Source of the DNA: Paramagnetospirillum kuznetsovii
Lineage (GTDB): Bacteria; Pseudomonadota; Alphaproteobacteria; Rhodospirillales; Magnetospirillaceae
Direction of reading: 5' to 3'
Length of the DNA stretch: 64,000 bases
Assembly (NCBI RefSeq): GCF_003284725.1
Contig: NZ_PGTO01000015.1
Span: 21,908-85,907 of the forward strand
Positions 46,850-57,030 of this stretch are shown here, one piece after another. Made by a program: the position numbers and the translations under genes. Numbering within the stretch: position 1 is the first letter of the stretch; every line of letters begins with the position of its first letter. Under the pieces are notes generated by a model. The model did no database searches and was not told where the DNA came from. It saw only the letters and a program-made list of their open reading frames with translations.

Positions 46850-47896
46850 ATGAAGCCCGGCCCCGTGCCCATCTGGAAGCGGCTGCTGAAGGCCCTGCGG
46901 CGGCAGGGGCTGCCGATGTTGCTCGCTCCACCGGCTCTTGTCGCCATTGCCTTCGACGCTTGGGATTTCGCATCCCTTTGGGTCGATCACGACCATACGG
47001 TCGAGGAGACCGCCCTTCAAAGCCAAGGCGTCGCCCGCGAGATCGGCCGCAGCATCACCAGCGCCCTTCAAGCCATCGAGGTGGAGGCCACCGACCATCT
47101 GACCCCGCTGTCGAATCAGTATCTGGAAAAAAAGATCCGGATGCCGCAATTGCTTGCCGGATACGGCCTTGCCAGACAACGCCTGCCCCAACTGGCGTCG
47201 ATCCACCTTTACAAGGCCGATGGCCGATTGGCCGACCCGCCGCAATTGTCGCGGCGAATGCCGCCCGACATCAGCGCCATCGCCCTGTTCAAGGCCCATC
47301 GCGACGGAGTGGTGGAACAGTCGGTTCGGGTGGACTCGCTCGAAGACTTGGTGAGCGATCAGATGTCGGTCAAATGGCAGCTTGTCCTGGCCCAGAGTGT
47401 TCGCAACGCCGAAGGCGAGTTCATGGGCTTGATGATCGCCAGCGTGGACACCGAGTATTTCTTTTCGGTTATCGCTGAAATTCGCCTCGCCCCCGGCACC
47501 GCCATCCGAATCTTCGATAGCGACGGCAGACTGCTGCTGAACCACCCCCGCGACTTTACCCAGGTCGGACGGAATTATTCGTCGCGTTGGACCTTCCAGG
47601 ATTGGACACAAAGCAAGGTCGAACTGCTGGGCACGGTTCCCGACCCGACCGACAATTCCCCCGAGATCGGCGTCTTTCGCAAGGTCGAACGCTATCCCAT
47701 CCTGGTCTCCGTCGGTGTGGCCGAGGATCTCGCCCTGGCGGAATGGTGGCGGGAATTGGCAATTCTGCTGGTGGCGATTCTCACCTTCGTCGCCGCCTCC
47801 CTGTGGTCGGCCAGGCGCCCCCTCGCCGCCTGGGTGCTCCACCAAGAGCACCATACCGACGACCCGAGCGGCTTTCGCGATGGGGACGGCATTTAG
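46850..47896 (+). CDS. Membrane sensor with Cache domain and no output domain
   Basis: A 348-residue protein: an N-terminal helix (about 21-38, LPMLLAPPALVAIAFDAW), a periplasmic dCache-like region (about 45-295, with VDTEYFFSVIAEIRLAPG and AIRIFDSDGRLLLNHPRD) and a second helix (about 303-322, ELAILLVAILTFVAASLW), then only about 25 cytoplasmic residues. The Cache part resembles that of the GGDEF protein at 22-24 kb, but there is no kinase, GGDEF or receptor domain. It may signal by contacting another protein. It sits upstream of the FIST operon, same strand, 90 bases apart. Confidence 0.82.
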   Translation: MKPGPVPIWKRLLKALRRQGLPMLLAPPALVAIAFDAWDFASLWVDHDHTVEETALQSQGVAREIGRSITSALQAIEVEATDHLTPLSNQYLEKKIRMPQLLAGYGLARQRLPQLASIHLYKADGRLADPPQLSRRMPPDISAIALFKAHRDGVVEQSVRVDSLEDLVSDQMSVKWQLVLAQSVRNAEGEFMGLMIASVDTEYFFSVIAEIRLAPGTAIRIFDSDGRLLLNHPRDFTQVGRNYSSRWTFQDWTQSKVELLGTVPDPTDNSPEIGVFRKVERYPILVSVGVAEDLALAEWWRELAILLVAILTFVAASLWSARRPLAAWVLHQEHHTDDPSGFRDGDGI

Positions 47897-47919
47897 TATG
47901 TATCGCCCCCCATCTTGTT

Positions 47920-47925
47920 TATAAT
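47920..47925 (+). promoter_or_regulatory. Candidate -10 element upstream of the FIST gene
   Basis: TATAAT preceded by TTGTT lies in an AT-rich gap 62 bases before the FIST start. No good -35 box is found at the standard distance; the call is tentative. Confidence 0.35.
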
Positions 47926-47986
47926 CCATCAACACTGAGCTGATATTTTCGCTTGAGCGAGCAATACCTGGGGGGATGGCACCATC

Positions 47987-49114
47987 ATGTGGATCGAACA
48001 ACGCGCCTGGACCGCCGCTGAGGGTTGGAGCAAGACGGAGAAGCCCGCGGGCGCCACGTCCCTGGTTCTGTATTTCGCCGCGCCTGGGGTCATGACCCCC
48101 GATGATATTTACGCTCAGTTGCGCCAGCGCTATGGCGATGCGGCCATCGTCGGCTGCACCACCGGCGGCGAGATCAGCGGCGACGAGGTGCTCGACGATA
48201 GCGTGGTGACGGCCGCCATCGGCTTCGACAAGGCCACCGTGCGGATTGCGGCTCGCGATCTCGGCGATGTCTCGGAATCCCGGAAGATCGGCGGCGAATT
48301 GGCCCGTGAATTGGCTGGCGACGGCTTGCGCGCCATCTTGATCCTGTCCGACGGCACCAAGGTCAACGGCGACTCCTTGGTGGCGGGCTGCCTCGAAGCG
48401 GTGGCTCCGGATATCATCGTGACCGGCGGCCTTGCCGGAGACGGCGCCCGCTTTCAATCCACTGCCGTGGGTTGCAACGACGCCATGCGCTCGGGCCGCG
48501 TCGCCGCCATCGGCCTGTACGGCGCCAGCCTCGCCATCGGCCACGGCAGTTTCGGCGGTTGGGACGAGTTCGGCCCGCCGCGCACCATCACCCGGTCCGA
48601 AGCCAACGTGCTTTACGAACTGGACGGCGAACCGGCACTGGACCTCTATAAACGCTATCTGGGCGAGGAAGCCCAGGGACTGCCGGGCAGCGCCCTGCTG
48701 TTCCCGCTGTCCATCCGCCCGTCCGAAGGCGCCGATGGCGCCGAAGTGGTGCGCACCATCGTCGGCATCGACGAGGCCGCCAAGTCCATGACCTTCGCGG
48801 GCGACGTTCCCACCGGCTATCTGGCGCGGCTGATGCGCGGCAATTTCGACAATCTGGTGGACGGCGCCGGCAAGGCGGCAGAGGCCGCCGCCACGGGTGC
48901 GCCTTGTCTCGCCATCCTGGTGAGCTGCATCGGCCGCAAGCTGCTGATGGGCCAGCGCATCGCCGAAGAGGTGGAGATCGTCGCCGATGTCCTGGGCGGC
49001 AAGGCCGACCTGATCGGTTTTTACTCATATGGCGAGATTTCGCCCCACGGCTTCACCGGAAAGTGCGAACTGCATAATCAAACCATGACCATCACCACCA
49101 TTTCCGAGCGCTGA
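47987..49114 (+). CDS. FIST sensory-domain protein
   Basis: A 375-residue cytoplasmic protein made of FIST_N (about 25-215) and FIST_C (about 220-360). Family signs are IVGCTTGGEISGDEV, GGLAGDGARFQ, LIGFYSYGEISPHG and the ending NQTMTITTISE. FIST domains are thought to sense small ligands such as amino acids and are usually fused to or encoded next to signalling proteins. GGGGGA precedes ATG 47987. It is the first gene of a tight set with a hybrid kinase (5-base gap) and an HD-GYP response regulator (3-base gap). Confidence 0.93.
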   Translation: MWIEQRAWTAAEGWSKTEKPAGATSLVLYFAAPGVMTPDDIYAQLRQRYGDAAIVGCTTGGEISGDEVLDDSVVTAAIGFDKATVRIAARDLGDVSESRKIGGELARELAGDGLRAILILSDGTKVNGDSLVAGCLEAVAPDIIVTGGLAGDGARFQSTAVGCNDAMRSGRVAAIGLYGASLAIGHGSFGGWDEFGPPRTITRSEANVLYELDGEPALDLYKRYLGEEAQGLPGSALLFPLSIRPSEGADGAEVVRTIVGIDEAAKSMTFAGDVPTGYLARLMRGNFDNLVDGAGKAAEAAATGAPCLAILVSCIGRKLLMGQRIAEEVEIVADVLGGKADLIGFYSYGEISPHGFTGKCELHNQTMTITTISER

Positions 49115-49119
49115 TTTCC

Positions 49120-52100
49120 GTGTCCAACATGCATCGGCTGCTCCAGCGACAGCTGGCCAGGGCATCAAGGGGGAGCGCCGACGGCGTTCCCAACCTGGAC
49201 GTGCTGCTTGCGCTGGTCAGCGAGACCTATGACGAGCAGGACCGCGAGCGGCGCCTGAACGACCGCTCGACCCGCCTGATGGAAGAAGAGCTGCGTGCCG
49301 CCAACCGCGAGTCGCAGCAACAGGCCGAAGCCCATCTGCAAGCCATTCTGGACACGGTGGGCGAAGGAATCGTCATCGCCGACCACGGCGGCAGGATCAT
49401 CAGCGTCAATCCCGCGCTGCTCAACACCTTCGGTTATGCCAGAGGCGATCTGGTGGGCCAGAACATCGCCGCCCTGGTCCCCGCCCTCGATGCCTCTCAA
49501 GGCCAAGGTGGCGGCATGGCCGGGTTGTTCGCCCTGGGGCGCGAGAGCACCGCCCGGCGCAGCCATGGCGAGACCTTTCCCATCGAATTGGGGTTCGGCG
49601 ACCTGTCACCCACCGGCGTGCCGCATTTCGTCTGTATCATCCGCGACATTTCCGATCGCAAGCGCATCGAGCGCGACATGCGCGAAAGCCAGCTGCGCTT
49701 CCGCGACTTCGCCGAGTCCTCGTCGGACTGGTTCTGGGAGACCGGCCCCGATCTTCGCTTCAGCCGCTTCTCCGGCAATTTCACCGAATTCACCCGCGCC
49801 CTGCCCGACCATTATGTCGGCCACACCCGCGACGAGATGATCTCGGACGACACCGATCCCGAGGCCCGGCGGCAGAATCTCGCCGATCTGGCGGCACGGC
49901 GGCCGTTCCGTGATTTCGTCTATCGCACCAAGGATATGAGTGGGCCAGGCCGGGTTCTGCGGGTCAACGGCAAGCCGGTCTTAACCGAATCCGGCGAGTT
50001 CATGGGTTATCGCGGCACCGCGTCGGATATCACCGAGGAAATCGAGGCCGAGGAGCGGCTGAAAGCCACCCAGGCGGAAATCGAACGTCTCGCCCAGCGC
50101 AACGCCTCGATCCTGGAAAGCGTCGATGACGGCATCTTCGGCATCGACCTCAACGGCCGCGCCACCTTCGTCAACCGCGCCGCCGCGGAAATGCTGTGCT
50201 ACGAACAGGCCGAGCTGGTGGGCGCCGACATCCTGCCCATGATCGCCTCGGATCTGGCCACCGCCAGCAGCCTGTACCAAGTCCTGCTGCGGCTGACCAC
50301 CTCGCTGCGCGACGATGCCGCCAGCTTCAAGCGCCGCGATGGGTCGGTGGTGCCGGTGGAGTATATCGCCTCCCCGGTGGTCGAACAGGAACGCCAGGTG
50401 GGCGTGGTGATCGGCTTCCGCGACATCACCCAGCGCCGTCAGGTGGAAAGCCAATTGCGCGACGCCAAGGAAGCCGCCGAGGCCGGCAATCGTTCCAAGT
50501 CGGAATTCCTGGCGACCATGAGCCACGAAATCCGCACCCCCATGAACGGCGTCATCGGCATGACCGGCCTGCTGCTGGATACCGAGTTGGACGACGAGCA
50601 GCGCCATTTCGCCGAGACCATCCGCGATTCGGGCGAATCCCTGCTGACCGTCATCAATGACATCTTGGACTTTTCCAAGATGGAAGCGGGCAAGCTTGAC
50701 CTGGACTACACCGAATTCGAGCTGACACCGCTGGTGGAAAGCGTGGTGGACATCCTGGCGCCGCGCGCCCACGCCAAGGGTATCGAGATCGCCAGCCTGA
50801 TCGACCCCGATCTGCGCATGGTGGTGCGCACCGACCCGGGTCGCTTGCGCCAGGTGCTGATGAATCTGGCCGGTAACGCCGTCAAGTTCACCGAAAAGGG
50901 CGGCGTCTCCATCGAGGTTCGCGTCGCCGAACGGGCCGAGGGCCGCATGGTCGCCCGCTTCGAAATCCGCGACACCGGCATCGGCATTCCCAAGGAATCC
51001 CAGGGCCGCCTGTTCTCCATGTTCTCGCAGGTGGACGCCTCGACCGCGCGGCGCTACGGCGGCACCGGCCTCGGCCTCGCCATCTCGCGACGCATCGCCG
51101 ATCTGATGGGCGGCCATGTGGGCCTGGACAGCGAGCCGGGCAAGGGAAGCACGTTCTGGGTTGCGCTGCCGTTGCAGATCCTGGGGCCGCAAACCTCGAC
51201 CCCGCCCGATCTGCGCGGCCGCCGTGTCCTGGTGGTGGACGACAATTCCATCAACCGCGATGTGCTGGAGCGCCAATTGCGCGCCGTCGGAGTCGATGTG
51301 CGGGCCTGCCATGACGCCGGAACCGCCATGAACGAACTGACCCAGGCCGCCGCCGAGGGCACCAAGCCGTGGGAAGTGGCGCTGGTCGACGCCCAGATGC
51401 CCATGGTCAGCGGCACCGACATGGTCCGCATGGTCCGCGCCATTCCCATGCTGTCGGGCATGAAGGTCATCATCACCTCGTCACAAGGCGTTCTTGACCC
51501 GGCCGACCGGGCCAATATCGACGCCTTCCTGCACAAGCCGCTACGCCAGGGAACCGTGCTTGACACCATCGCCCGCCTTCTGGGCGTCAGCGACCGGATG
51601 GCACCGGCCGAATCCGCGTCGGCCGTGCCCAAGACATCGGAGGGGCCGGGGCGGCGCCTGCGCATCCTGGTCGCCGAGGATAACCCGGTCAACCAGCAGG
51701 TGGCGCTGGGATTGCTGCGCAAATTCGGCCATTCCGTCGATGTGGTGGGCGATGGCGCCGAGGCGGTGGAGGCGGTGCGCCTGCTGCCCTACGACCTTGT
51801 GCTGATGGATGTCCAGATGCCGGAAATGGACGGGCTGGAAGCCACCCGGACCATCCGCGCCCTACCCACCCTGGCCGCCCAGGTTCCCATCGTCGCCATG
51901 ACCGCCAATGCCATGCGCGGCGATGACCAGATTTGCCTGAACGCCGGTATGGACGGCTATATCAGCAAGCCCATCGACAGAATGAAGCTGTCCGAAGTCC
52001 TTGCGCGCTATGCCGGCGAATCGATCGGCAAGCCCATCGTAGCGCCCTCGGCCACGGTGGCGGCGGTGGACTTCACCATTCTCGATCTCCTCAAGGACGA

Positions 52101-52404
52101 CCTTGAAGCCGATACCGTCATCGAGATCCTGGCCAAGTTCATGGAAGACGCCCGCGCCCGCGTCACCGGCAGCCACGAGGCCCAGGAGCAAGGCGACATG
52201 GACCGGGTGCGCCGCGAAGCCCACACCATCAAGGGCGCCGCCGCCAGTCTGGGCCTGACCGCCATCCGCGACGCCTGCCTGACGGCGGAGAACGCGGCAC
52301 GCGGCGGCCAGAATGTCGGCGCCGCCGTGGCCGGTTTGGATGCCGCCGTCGAGGCCCTGCCCGCCATCCTCGCCACCACCGTTTATGCCCTGCCGGAAAG
52401 CTGA
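49120..52404 (+). CDS. Soluble hybrid histidine kinase with PAS, receiver and Hpt domains
   Basis: A 1094-residue cytoplasmic protein. A helical coil (about 1-65), three PAS domains (about 66-180, 190-310, 325-440), HisKA with H469 in [11 protein letters not shown], HATPase (about 565-685, NAVKF, DTGIGI, GGTGLGL), receiver 1 ([27 protein letters not shown]), receiver 2 ([25 protein letters not shown]) and a C-terminal Hpt domain ([14 protein letters not shown]). A full phosphorelay is thus contained in one chain. No membrane segment is seen, so the FIST protein is a natural source of input. GTG 49120 or ATG 49129 may be the start. Confidence 0.94.
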   Translation: MSNMHRLLQRQLARASRGSADGVPNLDVLLALVSETYDEQDRERRLNDRSTRLMEEELRAANRESQQQAEAHLQAILDTVGEGIVIADHGGRIISVNPALLNTFGYARGDLVGQNIAALVPALDASQGQGGGMAGLFALGRESTARRSHGETFPIELGFGDLSPTGVPHFVCIIRDISDRKRIERDMRESQLRFRDFAESSSDWFWETGPDLRFSRFSGNFTEFTRALPDHYVGHTRDEMISDDTDPEARRQNLADLAARRPFRDFVYRTKDMSGPGRVLRVNGKPVLTESGEFMGYRGTASDITEEIEAEERLKATQAEIERLAQRNASILESVDDGIFGIDLNGRATFVNRAAAEMLCYEQAELVGADILPMIASDLATASSLYQVLLRLTTSLRDDAASFKRRDGSVVPVEYIASPVVEQERQVGVVIGFRDITQRRQVESQLRDAKEAAEAGNRSKSEFLATMSHEIRTPMNGVIGMTGLLLDTELDDEQRHFAETIRDSGESLLTVINDILDFSKMEAGKLDLDYTEFELTPLVESVVDILAPRAHAKGIEIASLIDPDLRMVVRTDPGRLRQVLMNLAGNAVKFTEKGGVSIEVRVAERAEGRMVARFEIRDTGIGIPKESQGRLFSMFSQVDASTARRYGGTGLGLAISRRIADLMGGHVGLDSEPGKGSTFWVALPLQILGPQTSTPPDLRGRRVLVVDDNSINRDVLERQLRAVGVDVRACHDAGTAMNELTQAAAEGTKPWEVALVDAQMPMVSGTDMVRMVRAIPMLSGMKVIITSSQGVLDPADRANIDAFLHKPLRQGTVLDTIARLLGVSDRMAPAESASAVPKTSEGPGRRLRILVAEDNPVNQQVALGLLRKFGHSVDVVGDGAEAVEAVRLLPYDLVLMDVQMPEMDGLEATRTIRALPTLAAQVPIVAMTANAMRGDDQICLNAGMDGYISKPIDRMKLSEVLARYAGESIGKPIVAPSATVAAVDFTILDLLKDDLEADTVIEILAKFMEDARARVTGSHEAQEQGDMDRVRREAHTIKGAAASLGLTAIRDACLTAENAARGGQNVGAAVAGLDAAVEALPAILATTVYALPES

Positions 52405-52407
52405 GCC

Positions 52408-53427
52408 ATGCGCATTCTGATCATCGACGACAACCCCACCAACCTGATGCTTCTGCATCACCGTCTGGTCAAGATCGAAGGGTCCGAAGTCATTTCCATG
52501 GAATCGGCGGTGGCGGCCTTGGTGTGGTGCGAAACCAACGTCCCTGACCTGATCCTGACCGACTATCACATGCCCGAGGTGGACGGCCTGGAATTCATCC
52601 GCCGCCTGCGTCAAAAGGAAGAGTTCCGCGAGGTTCCGGTGGTCGTCGTCACCACTTCGGACGTCAAGGAAGTCCGCCAGAAGGCGCTGGAACTGGGCGC
52701 CATCGACTTCCTGACCAAGCCCGTGGACGGCCATGAATTGCTGGCGCGTTCGCGCAATCTGCTGGCGCTGCGCAAGTCCCAGCTGACGCTGCGCGACCGC
52801 GCCGCCGAGGAACTGGTCATGCGCCTGTCCAAGGCGGCGGAATTCCGCGATCCCGAAACCGGCGCCCATATCGAGCGCATGGCCCGCTACACCGCCCTGA
52901 TCGCCCGGCGCATGGGCATGAATGCCGACGACGTGGAGCGGCTGGAACTGGCCGCGCCTATGCACGATGTGGGCAAGGTCGGCATTCCCGACATGATCTT
53001 GCTGAAGCCCGACCGGCTGACGCCGTCGGAATTCACCATCATGAAGCAACATGCCGAATTCGGCCGCGAAATCCTAAAGGACAGCCCGTCGCGCCTCGTG
53101 CGCCTTGCCGCCGAGATCGCCGGCAGCCATCACGAGAAATTCGACGGCAGCGGCTACCCCGCCGGTCTGGCGGGGGACGCCATCCCGCTGGAAGGACGCA
53201 TCGTTGCCGTGGCCGATGTGTTCGATGCCCTGACCTCGACCAGGCCCTACAAACGCCCGTGGTCGGTGGACGAAGCCGTCGCCTTCATGAAGGAGCAGAG
53301 CGGCAAGCATTTCGATCCCGCCTGCGTCGATGCCTTCCTGTCCGAAATGGCCGCCGTCGGCACCATCATGGCCCAGTTCCAGGATAACTTCGATCCCGAA
53401 CCGGCGCATCCCCTGGCCAATTACTGA
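52408..53427 (+). CDS. Response regulator with HD-GYP phosphodiesterase domain
   Basis: A 339-residue protein: receiver (about 1-120; DD near residue 7-8, phospho-Asp in LILTDYHMPEVDG, Lys in FLTKPVDG) and HD-GYP domain (about 140-325). HDVGK in AAPMHDVGKVGIP, HHEKFDGSGYP and the metal ligands of the family are intact, so hydrolysis of cyclic-di-GMP is expected on phosphorylation. It starts 3 bases after the hybrid kinase gene, which is very probably its cognate donor. Last gene of the unit; repeat DNA follows. Confidence 0.95.
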   Translation: MRILIIDDNPTNLMLLHHRLVKIEGSEVISMESAVAALVWCETNVPDLILTDYHMPEVDGLEFIRRLRQKEEFREVPVVVVTTSDVKEVRQKALELGAIDFLTKPVDGHELLARSRNLLALRKSQLTLRDRAAEELVMRLSKAAEFRDPETGAHIERMARYTALIARRMGMNADDVERLELAAPMHDVGKVGIPDMILLKPDRLTPSEFTIMKQHAEFGREILKDSPSRLVRLAAEIAGSHHEKFDGSGYPAGLAGDAIPLEGRIVAVADVFDALTSTRPYKRPWSVDEAVAFMKEQSGKHFDPACVDAFLSEMAAVGTIMAQFQDNFDPEPAHPLANY

Positions 53428-53454
53428 GACCAATCATCGTTTGATATGACGTCA

Positions 53455-53590
53455 CCCTCTCCCCTCGTGGGAGAGGGCCGGGGTGAGGGGCTTTGCGCGC
53501 GGCAGCGGACACGAGTCACATGGCGCGCCGACGCGCGCGCCCTCACCCGGCTCGCTCTCGCTCGCCACCCTCTCCCGCAGGGGGAGAGGG
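53455..53590. repeat. Family B repeats downstream of the HD-GYP gene
   Basis: One copy at 53455-53490 folds on itself (CCCTCTCCCC with GGGAGAGGG and GGGTGAGGGG). A second at 53540-53590 runs CCCTCACCC ... CCCTCTCCC ... GGGGGAGAGGG. The spacer between them is rich in CpG and shows no gene. Related blocks are at 37.7 and 39.2 kb. Confidence 0.75.
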
Positions 53591-53610
53591 CTTGTTTTCA
53601 TTGGTTGGCC

Positions 53611-53666
53611 AGGACGGCCGCGCTCCGAGAATGGCGAGTCGTTCGGAGCGCGGGCGTCTCGCCCGC
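53611..53666. repeat. Family A repeat pair between the HD-GYP and tadC genes
   Basis: A good copy (53645-53666, core GAGCGCGGGCGTCTCGCCC) faces a decayed one (about 53611-53626, AGGACGGCCGCGCTCC). It lies 19 bases past the tadC stop, between two genes that converge. Confidence 0.8.
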
Positions 53667-53684
53667 CCGCGGGGCGAATCCGCG

Positions 53685-54629
53685 CTACTTCATCACCCCG
53701 GAGACCTGGATGGCCGCCGGTCCGGCGATGACCAGGAACAGGACCGGCAGGAAGAAGACGATCATGGGCACCGTCAGCTTGGCGGGCAAGGCGGCGGCCT
53801 TCTTCTCGGCCTCGGACATGCGGGACTCGCGGTTTTCCTGGGCCAGAACCTTCAGGGCCTGACTGACCGGCGTGCCGTATTTCTCCGATTGCAGCAAGGT
53901 GGTCGATAGCGAGCGGACCTGCGCCAGCCCGGTGCGGTCGGCCAGATTCTCCCAGGCGTGGCGGCGGTCGCCCAGAAAGGCCAGTTCGGCGGCGGTCAGG
54001 CCGAATTCCTCGGCCAGTTCCGGCGAGGTCTCTCCCATCTCATCCACCACCCGGCCCAGCGAGGCTTCCACCGACAAACCGGCGTCGACGCAGATCACCA
54101 TCAGGTCGAGGGCATCGGGGAAGGCCCGCGCCACGGAGAACTGCCGTTTCTGGATGGCATTGGTCAGCATCAGATGCGGCAGATACGCCCCGGCCGCCAT
54201 GGCGCCCACCAGGATGAAGGCCCGGTTGGTCAGGGGCAGATCGGCGAAGACGGTGGTGGCATAGACCAGCCCCAGGGCCAGCAACACCACCGGAAGCGCC
54301 ACGCGGGCGAAGATGAAGGTCAGCGGCGCCGACTGGCCGCGCCAACCCGCCTGGGCCAGCTTGGCCTTCAGCTCCTTGGCCTCCAGCATGTCCTGGAGCT
54401 TCAGCCTGTCCACCACGGCGCGCATCAAGGCCTGGCGGCGGCGCGGCGCGTTCTTGCGCCGCCCGGTCTGCAGATTGGCCCGTTGAATGGCCGACAATTC
54501 CTGGCGCCGCGCCGCCACCGCCTTCATGCGACTGGTCAGGCGGTCGCGCGCGATCAGCGGCAGCGACACCGCCACGATGGAGACGAAGGCGACGACGGCG
54601 GCGCAAATCATGATCAGGGTGGTGAGCAT
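53685..54629 (-). CDS. tadC: Tad pilus inner-membrane platform protein TadC
   Basis: A 314-residue type II secretion F-like protein with helices at about 4-24, 100-125, 130-150 and 285-310. FPDALDLMVICVDAGLSVEAS and LAEEFGLTAAELAFLGDRRHAW are typical of TadC, and it follows tadB by 17 bases. With TadB it forms the membrane platform acted on by TadA. ATG 54629 is chosen, and the frame upstream overlaps tadB. It is the last Tad gene in view; TadD-like TPR and TadE/F/G genes do not follow. Confidence 0.93.
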   Translation of the reverse strand: MLTTLIMICAAVVAFVSIVAVSLPLIARDRLTSRMKAVAARRQELSAIQRANLQTGRRKNAPRRRQALMRAVVDRLKLQDMLEAKELKAKLAQAGWRGQSAPLTFIFARVALPVVLLALGLVYATTVFADLPLTNRAFILVGAMAAGAYLPHLMLTNAIQKRQFSVARAFPDALDLMVICVDAGLSVEASLGRVVDEMGETSPELAEEFGLTAAELAFLGDRRHAWENLADRTGLAQVRSLSTTLLQSEKYGTPVSQALKVLAQENRESRMSEAEKKAAALPAKLTVPMIVFFLPVLFLVIAGPAAIQVSGVMK

Positions 54630-54646
54630 TGGGTCAAGCCTCCCTT

Positions 54647-55636
54647 TCACATATCGAAATTGATCATGCGGCGCATGACCAGCAAGCCCACCACCTCGGT
54701 GACGCCGCCCGTGAACAGCAGGATATTGCCGGTATCGGTGGTGAACAGGATCTCGATGTAATTGGGCGCCAATCCGGCCAGGGCGGTGATCACCACCAGG
54801 GGCAGCGAGCCGATGATATAGGCGGAGGCGCGGGCCTCGCTGGCGAAGGCCTGGACCTTGTCGCGCATGCGCTTCCTGGCGCGCAGCACCTCGGACAGCT
54901 TGGCCAGGGTGTCGGCAAGATTGCCGCCGGTCTGCTGCTGGATGGCGATGACATTGGCGAAATAGCGAAGCTCCGCCGTCGGCGTGCGCTCGACGGCGCG
55001 GGCCAGCACGTCCTGCAAGCCGAGACCCAGCTTCTGGCCCTCGGTGATCAGCCGGAACTCGGCGCCGATGGGGTCTTCCATCTCGCGGCCGATGATGTTG
55101 ACGCATTCGCCCAGCGGCAGGCCGGACCGGATGCCGCGCACCACCACGTCGATGGCGTCGGCGAATTGGCCGGTGAAGCGGCCTACCCGGCGCTTGGCCC
55201 GCAGGGTCAGGACGACTTTGGGCAGGCCGATGCCCAGCACCAGGGCGGACAGCATCGACCACAGGCCGGACATGCCCATCAGCGATGCAAGGATGAACAG
55301 CAGCAGGGCGAAACCGCCGCTGGCCGCCAGATACTGCCAGACCTCCACATGGATACCGGCCTGCATCAGCTCTTCGCGCAGCTTATAGCCGCGCTTGCGC
55401 GCCCGGGCACCCTCCACTTGCTTCAAGCGGGACTGCACCGATTTGCGCTTGGGCTGGCGCGCGCTTCGGCGGGCGTGGCTCGCGGTGCCGGTAAGGGCGG
55501 CCAGCCGCCGTTTGATCCTGGCCCTGGGTCCATGAATCAGCGACACCATGGACCAGCCCAGCACCGCCAGGGCAACCAGCAACGCCGCCACCAGCACGGC
55601 GATCTCGGCGGGCAGGCGGGCGAGCACGTCAAGCAT
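54647..55636 (-). CDS. tadB: Tad pilus inner-membrane platform protein TadB
   Basis: A 329-residue type II secretion F-like protein. FTGQFADAIDVVVRGIRSGL and FANVIAIQQQTGGNLADTLAKL mark the cytoplasmic F domain, with helices near both ends (AEIAVLVAALLVALAVLGW and LFTGGVTEVVGLLVM). It starts 8 bases inside the end of tadA, so the two are coupled. Its partner is TadC, encoded next. Confidence 0.93.
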   Translation of the reverse strand: MLDVLARLPAEIAVLVAALLVALAVLGWSMVSLIHGPRARIKRRLAALTGTASHARRSARQPKRKSVQSRLKQVEGARARKRGYKLREELMQAGIHVEVWQYLAASGGFALLLFILASLMGMSGLWSMLSALVLGIGLPKVVLTLRAKRRVGRFTGQFADAIDVVVRGIRSGLPLGECVNIIGREMEDPIGAEFRLITEGQKLGLGLQDVLARAVERTPTAELRYFANVIAIQQQTGGNLADTLAKLSEVLRARKRMRDKVQAFASEARASAYIIGSLPLVVITALAGLAPNYIEILFTTDTGNILLFTGGVTEVVGLLVMRRMINFDM

Positions 55637-57026
55637 GCGCTTCGCTCAGGGCTTCGGCCAGATCGCGCTCGAGCCCATAGTAACGGGCGCGGTCCCAGAA
55701 GGCCGGACGCAGACCGGTGGGGCGGTGGCGGCCGAGCACCCGGCCCTTGGAATCCTCTCCCTCGAACTCGTAGACGAACAGGTCTTGCAGGGTGATGACG
55801 TCACCCTCCATGCCGATCACCTCGGAGATATGAGTGATCTTGCGAGTGCCGTCGCGCAGGCGCGAGGCCTGGACGATGACGTTGACCGCCGAGGCGATCT
55901 GCTCGCGCACCGCCTTGGCGGGCAGATTGTAGCCGCCCATGGCAACCATGTTCTCGACACGGGACAGGGCGTCGCGCGGCGTATTGGCGTGGATGGTGCC
56001 CATGGAGCCGTCATGGCCGGTATTCATGGCTTGCAGCAGGTCGAAAGCCTCGGGGCCGCGCACCTCGCCGACGATGATGCGCTCGGGCCGCATGCGCAGG
56101 CAGTTCTTCACCAGATCGCGCATGGTCACCGCCCCCGCCCCTTCCAGATTGGGCGGCCGGGTTTCCAGCCGCACCACATGGGGCTGCTGCAATTGCAGCT
56201 CGGCGGCGTCCTCGCAGGTGACGATGCGCTCGGCCTCGTCGATATAGCGGGTCAGGCAGTTGAGCAAGGTGGTCTTGCCCGAGCCGGTACCGCCGGACAC
56301 CAGGATATTGCAGCGGACCGCCGAGGCGATTTGCAGCACCCGGGACGCCTGGGGCGTCAGCGAGCCGAACTCCACCAGCTTGTCCAGCGTCAGCTTGTCG
56401 CGCTTGAACTTGCGGATGGTCAGCGTCGGGCCGTCGATGGCCAGGGGCGGCACGATGACATTGACACGAGACCCATCGGCGAGACGGGCGTCGCAGATGG
56501 GGCTGGCCTCGTCCACCCGGCGCCCCACCGCCGAGACGATGCGCTGGCAGATATTCATCAACTGGGCATTGTCGCGGAATTTGATGTCGGTGAGTTCGAT
56601 CTTCCCCTCGGACTCGATATAGACCTTGTCGGCGCCGTTCACCATGATGTCGGCGATATCGTCGCGGGCCAGCAAGGGTTCCAGCGGCCCCAGGCCCAGC
56701 ACGTCGTTGCAGATATCGCTGATCACCACCTGCTGCTCGGCCGCCGACAGGACGAGGCTGCGCATGCTGATGATCTCGGAGACGATGTCCGAGATTTCTT
56801 CGCGCACCTGGGCCGGCTCCAACTGGCCCAGCTCGGTGGGATCCACGGAATCGATCAGATCGTTGAAGATGGCGATCTTGATGTCGGACAGCCGGTGGTC
56901 CAGCTCCACCGAGCGCGTCTGGGCCGCCGTGGGGGGCGGCACCGCGGCGACGGGCTTGGCACTCGACGGAGCGGCTGATTGCGGCGGCGGTGGTGTCGAG
57001 GGGGGCGCAGTGCGACGGCCGAACAT
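55629..57026 (-). CDS. tadA: Tad pilus secretion ATPase TadA (CpaF)
   Basis: A 465-residue member of the VirB11/PilT ATPase family. Walker A is [14 protein letters not shown], the Asp and His boxes are [11 protein letters not shown] and [20 protein letters not shown], and Walker B is in [18 protein letters not shown]. The N-terminal 40 residues are Pro-rich ([18 protein letters not shown]) and not conserved. A hexamer of this protein powers Flp pilin assembly. ATG 57026 lies 4 bases past the cpaE stop. Confidence 0.95.
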   Translation of the reverse strand: MFGRRTAPPSTPPPPQSAAPSSAKPVAAVPPPTAAQTRSVELDHRLSDIKIAIFNDLIDSVDPTELGQLEPAQVREEISDIVSEIISMRSLVLSAAEQQVVISDICNDVLGLGPLEPLLARDDIADIMVNGADKVYIESEGKIELTDIKFRDNAQLMNICQRIVSAVGRRVDEASPICDARLADGSRVNVIVPPLAIDGPTLTIRKFKRDKLTLDKLVEFGSLTPQASRVLQIASAVRCNILVSGGTGSGKTTLLNCLTRYIDEAERIVTCEDAAELQLQQPHVVRLETRPPNLEGAGAVTMRDLVKNCLRMRPERIIVGEVRGPEAFDLLQAMNTGHDGSMGTIHANTPRDALSRVENMVAMGGYNLPAKAVREQIASAVNVIVQASRLRDGTRKITHISEVIGMEGDVITLQDLFVYEFEGEDSKGRVLGRHRPTGLRPAFWDRARYYGLERDLAEALSEAHA

Positions 57027-57030
57027 GGAC

